From: DAIRVC01 sp036803025
GTDB lineage: Bacteria > Chloroflexota > Anaerolineae > Anaerolineales > E44-bin32
NCBI GenBank assembly: GCA_036803025.1
Contig: DAIRVC010000017.1
Span: 1 to 27,570 of the forward strand
Length of the DNA: 27,570 nucleotides
Direction: 5' to 3'
Every line of letters begins with the position of its first letter. Within the stretch, counting starts at the first letter, position 1. Position numbers and translations under genes: made by a program. The notes under the pieces are model-generated. The model had not been told where the DNA came from and did not search any database. It saw nothing but the letters and a program-made list of their open reading frames with translations. This document shows, piece by piece, positions 1-6,895 of the stretch.

Positions 1-2
1 CG

Positions 3-272
3 CTATTCGAGATTGGATTGCTGAACGAGCGCTACTTCCTCTACGGGGAGGAGCCGGATCTGTGCCTCAAGCTGCGGCGGCTCGGCTACGAGTGCCGGCT
101 CGAACCGCGCACCTGGGTGGTTCATCGGCGCGAGTCCAGCCTGTCGACGTGGACGCGGCCGGCGCGACTGGGCCTTAGGCTCAAGGGCCTGCTGAACATC
201 GCCGACGCGCTCCTGCGCGGGTATGCCGGGCTGCTGTGGGCCTTCGTGCGCAAAGAGCGCTCGACCGCTTGA
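3..272 (+). CDS. Glycosyltransferase family 2, C-terminal fragment (5' end outside window)
   Basis: The reading frame is open from the window edge and stops with TGA at 270-272, so only the last 89 codons are visible. The stretch NERYFLYGEEPDLCLKLRRL followed by PRTWVVHRRESS matches the end of the GT-A fold in rhamnosyl- and other family 2 glycosyltransferases, where the acidic pair (here E-E-P-D) lies near the acceptor base and a conserved His follows a few strands later. The last 35 residues are basic and amphipathic, as in enzymes that rest on the inner membrane face. Its likely role is transfer of a sugar from a nucleotide donor during surface polysaccharide synthesis. Donor and acceptor cannot be told from this fragment. 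The next gene begins about 100 bases on and is not obviously related. Confidence 0.8.
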   Translation, partial: LFEIGLLNERYFLYGEEPDLCLKLRRLGYECRLEPRTWVVHRRESSLSTWTRPARLGLRLKGLLNIADALLRGYAGLLWAFVRKERSTA

Positions 273-372
273 TCGCTGGCTACCGGACCGCAAGGCTGCA
301 ACCGTCGTCAGCGACCGTATTCGTGCCGGACCGTCAGCTGGGCTCGAAGCCATCGATGATAGGGGGAACAAC

Positions 373-2481
373 ATGGCCGCGAAACAGACCTCCCGGCGGC
401 ATCTGAGTTGCCTGGCCTTCCCAGTTCTTCTGCTGGTCTTGGCTGCCTGCGGTCGCCGGGTCTACCCGACTGCGCCGACATTGCCGACCGTCGCAGCGAC
501 GGCTTCCGCAACACCCTCCGGTCTCGGAACGCCGACGGCCACTCTGACACCGACCCCGCCCTCGACCGACGAGGTTCTTGCCCTCGAATCGACGGCCCGC
601 GCGTGGATGGCGACGCCCGAGTACGCCCGTGCCATTCCCATCTGGGACGAAATCCTGGCGGCGCGCCCAGACTACGGCGAAGGATACTTCCAGCGCGGCA
701 GGGCCTACCTGGGGATCGAGGACAGCGTGGGTCTGGTTGAAGACTACGTCGCCAATGCGCTTCGCTCGCTGGCGGACCTCGATCGCTCGATCGTACTTGG
801 ACCTGCGGTTGACGGGCGCAACTACTACCGGCGCTTCCAGGCTTTTGAGAACCTGGCCGGGATCGAACCGCTGCGCGCCGGACGGGATGTGCTGGAGCAG
901 ATCGCTCTTGAGAACCTGAGGGTCTCCAACTCGATCGGGCCCTGGGACGACATCAGCCAGACTCAGGAGGGGCTGCTCCTCAGCACCCTGGGCCAGTGTT
1001 CGGAGGCGCTGGAGGTGGGGGAGCGTCTACTGCGATACTACACGCAGTACTTTGGTGACGACCCAAGCTGGGATCCGGGGCTGGCGCGCGCCTGGAGTGT
1101 CATCGGCTCCGCCGCCACTTGCGACGGTCGATCGGTGGACGCGGTCGAGGCCTATTCTCGGGCCCTCAGCCTGGACCCCGAAGGGGAGCACTGGTTTTGG
1201 TCCTTCATCAGGGCTCTGAACCTCTACTACATGGGGCATCTGGAAGAGGCACTGGTATCGCTCACGCAGGACATCGATGCACATCCGTACTATTCGGGGG
1301 AGCGGTACTTCCTGCGGGCGTTGATCCTGTACGACCTCGGCGACCGAGATGCCGCCATGGATGATCTCGAGTATGGTGCGTTCCAGACTTGGATGCAGAT
1401 CGGCTTGTACCCCTACGTGGTTGGCCGGGTGGCACTGGACGAGGGGCGCGTAAGTGAAGCTGTTGAAGCACTGCAGTCCGCTGAGGCAACGTTCACCCGT
1501 GAGTATGCCCCACTGATCGAATGGACGCGGCGGAAGCTTGCAGAGCTCGGCGCCCAGCCGCTAGAATTGACGCCCTCGCCGTGGTATGAGACCACGCCCA
1601 TCCCGACGCTCACTCCCTCCCCCACTCCACGCATTCCCATCCTGCACGGGACGCCGGCGTACCATGATGCTCATGTTGTCGACATGAGCGTGGGCACGGG
1701 GCCACTCATGATCCGCCCTCATCAGGACTTCGTCTACGCCTTCCGGTTTCAAGCGCAGGTCCCTATCGATCCGACCTCGGTCGTCGATTTGACGTACCGG
1801 CTGATCCCCTTCGAAGGGACCCCAGGCGAATGGACCGGGCTCGAGGTGCGGATCCTGACAGCCGAGTGGGGGATGCAAACCGCCTCCAGTCGATGGGGTG
1901 ACAATCGGGTCTACGATCCGGAGTCTCACTTCCGCGACAACGGCGAAGTGATGATGATCCTGGACAACCCCGGGGACCTGCCGGTCTATCTCCAGGATGT
2001 CGGAATGCGGCTGGTGGCGAGCCGGGCGGATGGCTTCCTGGTCCTGGGCCCCGGATCGGCACCGCACCTGGAGGTCCTGCCTCTGGAAGGTGTGGACATG
2101 GAGATCGACCTGCCTGGCAGAACGGGCCCGCTGAGCCTCGCCCCCGGGGAATCCCACATCATCCATTTCGCCCCCTCCGAGCCCATCGACTACGCGCTGG
2201 TCGAATACCTGCGCTACCGTGTCGTCAACGCTGACCCAGCCGGCCCTCCCCCCGATGTGATCCCGTGGGGCCCCTGGTCCGGGGGTTGGGGCTCAACGAC
2301 CCGCGTCCAGCCCGACCTCTTCGACGTGCTTGGGCCGGCAGCGGCGGTAGATGCCGATGGCGATGTGGTGGTCAGCATTGAGAACCGCACCGGGATGCCG
2401 CTCCAGATTCTGGATGCGTCGGTCGAGGTGAGTTACCTGATGCCCGATGGGAAAGTGCTGCGGCTCGGTGCGGTTCAGTAG
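373..2481 (+). CDS. TPR-repeat lipoprotein with Thr/Pro linkers and a beta-rich C-terminal region
   Basis: I chose the ATG at 373 because it has AGGGGG six bases upstream and gives a clean lipoprotein signal; the frame is open further upstream without one. The protein is 702 aa. Residues 1-26 carry a basic start, a hydrophobic core and the lipobox LAAC with Cys26 as the lipidated residue. A Thr/Pro/Ala-rich linker follows to about residue 65. Roughly five or six TPR-like helix pairs span residues 70-400, for example around YFQRGRAYLG, AVEAYSRALSLDPE and YFLRALILYDLGDRDAAMDD. A second Pro/Thr linker near residue 410 leads to about 270 residues without recognisable repeats, rich in Val, Gly and Pro and probably beta-structured. 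It should be anchored outside the cytoplasmic membrane as a scaffold. The C-terminal region is not recognised. No partner gene is adjacent. Confidence 0.8.
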   Translation: MAAKQTSRRHLSCLAFPVLLLVLAACGRRVYPTAPTLPTVAATASATPSGLGTPTATLTPTPPSTDEVLALESTARAWMATPEYARAIPIWDEILAARPDYGEGYFQRGRAYLGIEDSVGLVEDYVANALRSLADLDRSIVLGPAVDGRNYYRRFQAFENLAGIEPLRAGRDVLEQIALENLRVSNSIGPWDDISQTQEGLLLSTLGQCSEALEVGERLLRYYTQYFGDDPSWDPGLARAWSVIGSAATCDGRSVDAVEAYSRALSLDPEGEHWFWSFIRALNLYYMGHLEEALVSLTQDIDAHPYYSGERYFLRALILYDLGDRDAAMDDLEYGAFQTWMQIGLYPYVVGRVALDEGRVSEAVEALQSAEATFTREYAPLIEWTRRKLAELGAQPLELTPSPWYETTPIPTLTPSPTPRIPILHGTPAYHDAHVVDMSVGTGPLMIRPHQDFVYAFRFQAQVPIDPTSVVDLTYRLIPFEGTPGEWTGLEVRILTAEWGMQTASSRWGDNRVYDPESHFRDNGEVMMILDNPGDLPVYLQDVGMRLVASRADGFLVLGPGSAPHLEVLPLEGVDMEIDLPGRTGPLSLAPGESHIIHFAPSEPIDYALVEYLRYRVVNADPAGPPPDVIPWGPWSGGWGSTTRVQPDLFDVLGPAAAVDADGDVVVSIENRTGMPLQILDASVEVSYLMPDGKVLRLGAVQ

Positions 2482-2482
2482 A

Positions 2483-2503
2483 GCTCCTGACTGCGTGAGG
2501 AGC
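2483..2503 (+). terminator. Small hairpin after the lipoprotein gene, possible terminator
   Basis: GCTCCT at 2483-2488 pairs perfectly with AGGAGC at 2498-2503 across a nine-base loop, two bases after the lipoprotein stop. There is no T-run, so it would be a weak or Rho-assisted terminator at best. The rest of the gap up to 2761 shows nothing I recognise. Confidence 0.25.
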
Positions 2504-2761
2504 CGACCGCGGCGAATCCTGCAGCGGATGGGTCCGGCGAGCGGGCCGCGGCAGGCGACGCACACTGCAGCGCGCGCCGCCGCGCAGGGGTTGCGGCAAT
2601 GGGCGGACGCGGACCACAGCGGGTGAGATCAGGCGCAACTGCATGCAAGCCAGGCTGTCTTCCTCGAGAGGTGATCATCTGAAGGCTCACCCTTGTCGCC
2701 GTGTCGTGGCAGCGCGAGAATGCCGGCGGCGAGGGGGCGAATCCCTGACTGGGAGATCCCA

Positions 2762-3652
2762 ATGGCAGACAACAAGCTTCGCGTCGGGTTCATCGGCATC
2801 GGGGCGATGGGAACGCCGATGTCGGAGAACCTGCTCAAGGCCGGCTTCCCGCTGACGATCTACGATCGCGTACCGGAACGGACACGGCCGTTCGCCGCGC
2901 GCGGCGTCCCGGTGGCCTCGAGCTGCGCCGAGGTGGCCTGCGCCTCGGACGTCGTCATGACCATGATCGGCCAGGTGGCCGAGGAGCTGGAGGTCGTCAT
3001 GGGACCGGGCGGCGTCCTGGAAGGCGCCCACCCCGGATTGATCCTGATCGATTCGAGCACGGTCGGGATCGTCGCCTCCAAGAAGATGGCCGCCGCGGCC
3101 AAGGAGAAGGGGGTCGCGTTCCTGGATGCCACCGTCTCCGGTTCGGTCGGCCCGGCGCGCGAGCAGAAACTGCAGTTCATGGTGGGCGGGGAGGCCGCCG
3201 CACTCGAGCGCGCCCGGCCGGTACTGGCGGCCATGAGTGAGAAGATCCACCACGTCGGGCCCAACGGAGCCGGCAGCGCCATGAAGGTCATCGTCAACCT
3301 GATGATCGGCATGACCGTCCTGACCGTGGCCGAGACCCTGACGCTCGGACGCCAGGCCGGCCTCGACCCGCACCAAATGCTCGATATCCTCGGCGAGACC
3401 GCGGTCCGCTCTCCCCACCTGACGAACAAAGGCCGCATGATGATCGAGGGCAAGTTCGAGCCGTCCTTTGCCTTGAAGTACATGCAGAAGGACTTCGATT
3501 TGATCATGGAGGCGGCGCACGAGCTCAAGACGCCGCTGTTCACCAGCGCCATTGCCCACCAGGTCTATACGGCTGCCAACGTGGCCGGCTACGGCGACCT
3601 GGATTACGCCAGCGTGGTCAAGTTCCTGGAGGCCGCCGCGGCGATGGAGTAG
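2762..3652 (+). CDS. NAD(P)-dependent beta-hydroxyacid dehydrogenase (3-hydroxyisobutyrate dehydrogenase family)
   Basis: The ATG at 2762 has GGGAG six bases upstream and places the Rossmann motif at the usual distance from the N-terminus; the frame is open further upstream but has no family character there. The 296-aa product is normal length. GFIGIGAMGTPM (residues 9-20) is the dinucleotide-binding loop. DATVSGSVGPAREQKLQFMVGG is the substrate-binding segment, and GAGSAMKVIVNLMIG contains the catalytic lysine typical of the family. The C-terminal helical domain follows. Members oxidise 3-hydroxyisobutyrate, tartronate semialdehyde, glyoxylate or related substrates. Sequence reading alone cannot choose, and no catabolic partner is adjacent. 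The downstream gap ends in a strong palindrome, so it is probably transcribed alone. Confidence 0.88.
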   Translation: MADNKLRVGFIGIGAMGTPMSENLLKAGFPLTIYDRVPERTRPFAARGVPVASSCAEVACASDVVMTMIGQVAEELEVVMGPGGVLEGAHPGLILIDSSTVGIVASKKMAAAAKEKGVAFLDATVSGSVGPAREQKLQFMVGGEAAALERARPVLAAMSEKIHHVGPNGAGSAMKVIVNLMIGMTVLTVAETLTLGRQAGLDPHQMLDILGETAVRSPHLTNKGRMMIEGKFEPSFALKYMQKDFDLIMEAAHELKTPLFTSAIAHQVYTAANVAGYGDLDYASVVKFLEAAAAME

Positions 3653-3751
3653 CCGACAGACTGGACGCGGCGCCCGCCTCGCCTTCGGCCTTGCCGCGGC
3701 CGCTGCCCGAAGCCCGCCTGAACTCCGACCGCTGCCCTCACGCACTCTGGT

Positions 3752-3785
3752 GGCCGCTCCGTCAGCTCGAGCTGACGGAGTGGCC
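3752..3785 (+). terminator. Long near-perfect palindrome between genes
   Basis: Positions 3757-3780 form a perfect 24-base palindrome (two 12-base arms, no spacer) centred on CTCGAG. After one G-T pair (3756/3781) pairing continues through GGCC/GGCC, giving a 17-pair stem from 3752 to 3785. A second hairpin, GGCCC at 3782-3786 with GGGCC at 3793-3797, shares bases with it, so the two cannot form together. It lies 100 bases after the dehydrogenase and 100 bases before the Lgt-like gene. Termination is the plain reading, but there is no T-run. A protein-binding site is an alternative. Confidence 0.5.
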
Positions 3786-3885
3786 CGTTCATGGGCCGTG
3801 CGTTCACGCGGGTCACGCAGGCCTGCGGGCGGTCTTCTCGCCGGGCTGGAGCCTCCTGGAGGCATGCCCGTTGCGGCGCGCATGG

Positions 3886-3891
3886 TATGAT
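3886..3891 (+). promoter_or_regulatory. Candidate -10 element (TATGAT followed by TCCGACG)
   Basis: TATGAT followed immediately by TCCGACG matches the shape of four other putative promoters in this window (6855, 13019, and minus strand at 12961 and 11047). If it is the -10 box, the ATG at 3887 lies inside it and the Lgt-like protein must start at GTG 3914. No convincing -35 is visible. Confidence 0.4.
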
Positions 3892-4630
3892 TCCGACGCT
3901 CGGGACGCGCGCCGTGACCTCTGCTTACCCGCTCCTCCTGGCTGCCGGCGTGCTGGCCGGCCTTCTGTGGCTGGCGGCCTCGGGCCCCGCCCGGGAACGC
4001 GTCTCCACCCTCGACGCTGCCATGGCCAGCCTGGCTGGCGGGTTGATCGGGGCCCGAGCGGCCTACGTCGGCGCCCATCTGTACCTGTACGCGCAGCGGC
4101 CTTGGGAGGCGCTCTACTTCTGGCAAGGGGGGTTGTATTGGGCGGGGGGAGCCGCCGGAGCCGTCGCCGGGCTGGCCCTGTACGCTGCGGTCAGCCGGCA
4201 TCCGCTCTGGCCGCTGGGGGACGCGCTGGCGCTGCCGGCCGGCATGCTCGCCTGCGCGAGTTGGGCCGGATGCTGGGCCGAGGCCTGCGCCTACGGCCGG
4301 CGAGCCCAGGTCGGCTTGCTCACCCCGGCCTCGCCGGACCTGTTCGGCCTGGAGGCGCCTCGTTGGCCGACCCAGGCTCTCGGCCTGGCTTGCGGCCTGG
4401 CGACGGTCGGTCTGCTGGTGTGGCTGAGTGCGCGGCGGTTGCCGCCCGGTGTACCGGTGTGTCTCGTCCTGGCGCTGATCGCTGCGGCAGCCCTGGTGAT
4501 CTCGTTCTTGCGAGGTGATCCGGTGCCGGGGATCTTCGGCCTGCGCGCCGAAGCCGTCGGTTCAGGAGCGGTGTTGGCGGCCGCGTTGTTGGGGCTGGGG
4601 TGGCGGGTGTGGAGAGGCGGGACGGTGTGA
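3887..4630 (+). CDS. Divergent prolipoprotein diacylglyceryl transferase (Lgt)-like membrane protein
   Basis: From ATG 3887 this is 247 aa with about seven hydrophobic segments. The order of landmarks follows the Lgt family: GGLIGARAAYV (51-61), FWQGGLYWAGGAAG (79-91), a DALALP segment (112-117), then AGCWAEACAYGR (127-138) where Lgt has its signature loop, and RWPTQ (159-163) where Lgt has HPSQ. Lgt transfers diacylglycerol from phosphatidylglycerol to the lipobox cysteine. Aligned by eye from the conserved YGR, the essential first arginine of the signature is a tryptophan (W126) and the HPSQ histidine is also Trp, so catalysis in the standard way is doubtful. GTG 3914 is a serious alternative start: it has GGGA eight bases upstream and lies downstream of a putative -10 that contains the ATG. 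The end overlaps the amidase gene's start. Confidence 0.7.
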   Translation: MIPTLGTRAVTSAYPLLLAAGVLAGLLWLAASGPARERVSTLDAAMASLAGGLIGARAAYVGAHLYLYAQRPWEALYFWQGGLYWAGGAAGAVAGLALYAAVSRHPLWPLGDALALPAGMLACASWAGCWAEACAYGRRAQVGLLTPASPDLFGLEAPRWPTQALGLACGLATVGLLVWLSARRLPPGVPVCLVLALIAAAALVISFLRGDPVPGIFGLRAEAVGSGAVLAAALLGLGWRVWRGGTV

Positions 4631-5496
4631 CCCATGTGACGATCGCGCTGGCGCAGATCAAGACGCGGCTCGGCGATGTGCAGGCCAACCTGGCCAAGCA
4701 TCTGGAGTTGATCGACGAGGCCGGGCGGCGCGGCGCCGACCTGGTGGTGTTCCCCGAGCTTTCCCTGACCGGCTACGTTCTGCAAGACCTCACGCCGACC
4801 GTCGCCCACCGGGCCGAGAGTCAGGATCCGGTCTTCCAACCCCTGCTCCAGGCCAGCCGGTCGATCGACATCCTGGTCGGGTTCGTCGAAGGAGACGTCC
4901 GCCACCGCTTCTACATCGCCGCCGCCTACCTCTCGCGCGGCGAGGTGCTGCACGTGCATCGCAAGGTGTACCTGCCGACCTACGGGCTGTTCGACGAGGG
5001 ACGCTTCTTCGCCTGGGGCGATCAAATCCGCGCCTTCGACACGCGCTTCGGCCGGTTCGGCGTCCTGATCTGCGAGGATTTCTGGCACGCCTCGCCCCCG
5101 TACCTGCTCTGGCTGGACGGCGCCGACGTCTTCTTGTTCATCTCGGCTTCCCCCGGGCGAGGCTTGAATGGGGAGGACCGTCTCGAGTCGGCCCGCTGGG
5201 TGGAGCAGATCAACCAGGCCTACGCCAGCCTGTTCACCGCTTTCGTGGCGCACACCAATCGGGTAGGCTTCGAAGACGGGCTCAACTTCTGGGGCGGCGC
5301 GACCGTCTTCGACCCGAACGGAGTCTGTCTGGCGCAGGGGCCGTACCACGAGGAGGCCCTGACGCTGGCGGATCTCGACCTGGCGCAGCTCAACCGCACG
5401 CGCACCCGATTGCCGCTGCTGCGCGATGAGCGCACCGCGTTGGTGCAGCGCGAGCTCGAGCGTATCCTGAGGCGCGGCGAGAAATCAGAGGGGTGA
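4627..5496 (+). CDS. Glutamine amidase (nitrilase-fold) subunit of NAD synthetase
   Basis: The GTG at 4627 overlaps the TGA of the preceding gene and gives 289 aa; an upstream in-frame GTG at 4600 or the GTG at 4636 are alternatives. The carbon-nitrogen hydrolase triad is visible: Glu44 in FPELSLTGY, Lys113 in HRKVYLPTYG and Cys149 in LICEDFWH. The wording around each residue, including TYGLFDEGRFF, is that of the glutaminase domain of glutamine-dependent NAD synthetases rather than of general nitrilases. It should release ammonia from glutamine for the synthetase encoded three bases downstream. In most bacteria the two are one polypeptide; here a TGA separates them although both are in the same frame. 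The product is cytoplasmic. Confidence 0.88.
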   Translation: MTHVTIALAQIKTRLGDVQANLAKHLELIDEAGRRGADLVVFPELSLTGYVLQDLTPTVAHRAESQDPVFQPLLQASRSIDILVGFVEGDVRHRFYIAAAYLSRGEVLHVHRKVYLPTYGLFDEGRFFAWGDQIRAFDTRFGRFGVLICEDFWHASPPYLLWLDGADVFLFISASPGRGLNGEDRLESARWVEQINQAYASLFTAFVAHTNRVGFEDGLNFWGGATVFDPNGVCLAQGPYHEEALTLADLDLAQLNRTRTRLPLLRDERTALVQRELERILRRGEKSEG

Positions 5497-5499
5497 TCG

Positions 5500-6333
5500 A
5501 TGGTGGACCCGAAGCCGACCCTCGACATCAACACCGACCTGGCGCGCGCCATCCTGATCGACTTCCTGGCTACGGAGATCCGCCGGGCCGGGTTCGAGCG
5601 CGCCGTCCTGGGGTTGTCGGGTGGACTGGATTCGACTCTGGCCTGCTATCTGACGGCTGAGGCGCTCGGCCCGCAGAACGTCCTGGCCGTGCGCATGCCG
5701 TATCGCACTTCGGCGCCCGAGTCGTTGGAGCATGCCGGATTGGTCATCCAGGCCTCCGGCGTCCAGGAGCTGACCATCCCCATCAGCGACATGGTCGATC
5801 CGCTCCTGGCACACGTGCCCGAGGGTGAGACGGTCCGGCGCGGCAACATCATGGCCCGGGCGCGCATGATCATCCTGTATGACCAGTCGGCCGCCACCGG
5901 CGGGCTGGTCGTCGGCACCGGCAACAAGACCGAGATACTGCTCGGGTACACCACCCTCTACGGCGACTCGGCTTGCGCGCTGAATCCGCTCGGCGATCTG
6001 TACAAGACCCAGGTGCGCCAGCTGGCGCGGGCCATCGGCGTCCCGGAAGTGATTCTGGCCAAGGCGCCTTCGGCCGATCTGTGGAAGGGGCAGACCGACG
6101 AGGCCGAGCTCGGTTTCACCTACGCCGAGGTGGATCGCCTGCTGGTGCTGCTGGTCGACGGCCGCTACTCGCCGCAGGCCTGCGTCGAGGCCGGCTTTGA
6201 GGAGGCGTTCGTGCGCGCCGTCATCGAGCGCATTCGCCGCAACCAGTACAAGCGCGCCCTGCCGCTGATCGCCAAGCTGAGCAACCGGACGGTCGGCTAT
6301 GACTTCCTGTACCTGAGAGACTGGGGCACCTGA
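5500..6333 (+). CDS. nadE: NAD synthetase, ATP pyrophosphatase subunit
   Basis: This 277-aa protein has the length of stand-alone NadE. The P-loop SGGLDS lies at residues 40-45, and GNIMARARMIILYDQSA, VVGTGNKTEILLGYTTLYGD and a KAPSADLWKGQTDEAELG segment are characteristic of the family. It adenylates deamido-NAD and replaces the AMP with ammonia to give NAD. The ATG has GAGGGG six bases upstream, a good ribosome site lying across the end of the amidase gene, which supports separate initiation. With the amidase upstream it probably works as a two-subunit glutamine-dependent enzyme. The residues GLDSTLACYLTAEALG also resemble the synthetase domain of fused enzymes. The gene is followed by 560 bases with no intact gene. 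Confidence 0.93.
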   Translation: MVDPKPTLDINTDLARAILIDFLATEIRRAGFERAVLGLSGGLDSTLACYLTAEALGPQNVLAVRMPYRTSAPESLEHAGLVIQASGVQELTIPISDMVDPLLAHVPEGETVRRGNIMARARMIILYDQSAATGGLVVGTGNKTEILLGYTTLYGDSACALNPLGDLYKTQVRQLARAIGVPEVILAKAPSADLWKGQTDEAELGFTYAEVDRLLVLLVDGRYSPQACVEAGFEEAFVRAVIERIRRNQYKRALPLIAKLSNRTVGYDFLYLRDWGT

Positions 6334-6407
6334 GCCCGGCTTCGCCCCGCCGCCGGCGCGTACATGCCGCTCAGCTTCCCACCGCCTGACGCCACCGGAT
6401 GCATTAG

Positions 6408-6676
6408 TTCAGACTGCTGGTCTCGGTCGCCGGGACGCAGATGCAGTGCGCCGCACTGGCGGTCTCCGGCGCCGCCGGAAAACTCAACACGATCATCCCC
6501 AACACGGCGCGCCAGCTGCGCGCCCCGGACTTCCTACGCGGCCGAGTGGTCATCGTCTCGCAAGTGTTCTTCCTGGGTGGGCCGTAGCTTGGGGAGCTGG
6601 ATGCAGGACTGGTGGCGCATTGGCTGGGGGTGCCGCTGGTCGCAGCTCTGGCACTACAACGGGGACGAAGCGCTGG
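6408..6676 (+). pseudogene. Decayed C-terminal fragment of an MFS transporter (EntS-like)
   Basis: The frame beginning at 6408 reads RQLRAPDFLRGRVVIVSQVF, then, after a TAG at 6584-6586, LGELDAGLVAHWLGVPLVAAL. This matches the conserved late segment of MFS_3/EntS-type exporters, in which a TPDxLRGRV loop is followed by xNxLGExxxGLVAxWLG. The frame is closed upstream by TAG at 6405-6407 and I find no earlier transmembrane helices, so at least three quarters of the gene is missing. The in-frame stop falls where the family has an Asn-Gln or similar pair just before LGE. The fragment runs to within about 20 bases of the palindromic repeat at 6698. It is a remnant without a plausible start codon or ribosome site. 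Confidence 0.7.
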
Positions 6677-6697
6677 AGGTGTGAGCCGACCGCGGCG

Positions 6698-6794
6698 CGA
6701 GGAGATTGCCACGGCGCCCTGACGGGCGCCTCGCAATGACAGGGCAGGCTGTCATTGCGAGGAGGCCCGCAGGGCCGACGAAGCAATCTCCTCG
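6698..6794. repeat. Palindromic interspersed repeat (MITE- or REP-like) with nested hairpins
   Basis: The 97-base element has inverted ends: CGAGGAGATTGC at 6698-6709 and its exact complement GCAATCTCCTCG at 6783-6794. At its centre CCTCGCAATGACAG (6729-6742) pairs perfectly with CTGTCATTGCGAGG (6749-6762) across GGCAGG. Each half holds its own short hairpin, GGCGCC-CTGAC-GGGCGCC on the left and GGCCC-GCA-GGGCC on the right. The half unit (TGTCATTGCGAGG through GAAGCAATCTC) is a dispersed repeat I recall from many unrelated bacterial genomes. It encodes nothing. No target duplication is obvious at the flanks. Confidence 0.85.
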
Positions 6795-6832
6795 TCTGCA
6801 GATCCGTTTCTCGCGCGCGCGATCAACGGCCG

Positions 6833-6860
6833 TTGCCATGCGGCCACCAGGGTGTATAGT
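6833..6860 (+). promoter_or_regulatory. Promoter of the 6896 gene (TTGCCA, 16 bp, TATAGT)
   Basis: TTGCCA at 6833-6838 and TATAGT at 6855-6860 are separated by 16 bases; each is one base from the sigma-70 consensus. TCCGGCGCC follows the -10, the same GC-rich discriminator seen at other putative promoters here. The leader to ATG 6896 is about 28 bases and contains AGGA at 6887-6890. Confidence 0.65.
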
Positions 6861-6895
6861 TCCGGCGCCAGTCCCGTGAGGCCGTCAGGAAGCGC

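Noticed and set aside
2687..4201. 504-codon minus-strand open frame
   Set aside because: It is antisense to the dehydrogenase and Lgt-like genes, has the Arg/Gly/His-rich look of a GC-rich shadow frame, and carries no family motif.
5494..5496. TGA between amidase and NadE as a selenocysteine codon, given selA in the window
   Set aside because: It lies in a linker with no catalytic role for Sec, no following hairpin stands out, and a good ribosome site precedes ATG 5500. A plain stop is simpler.
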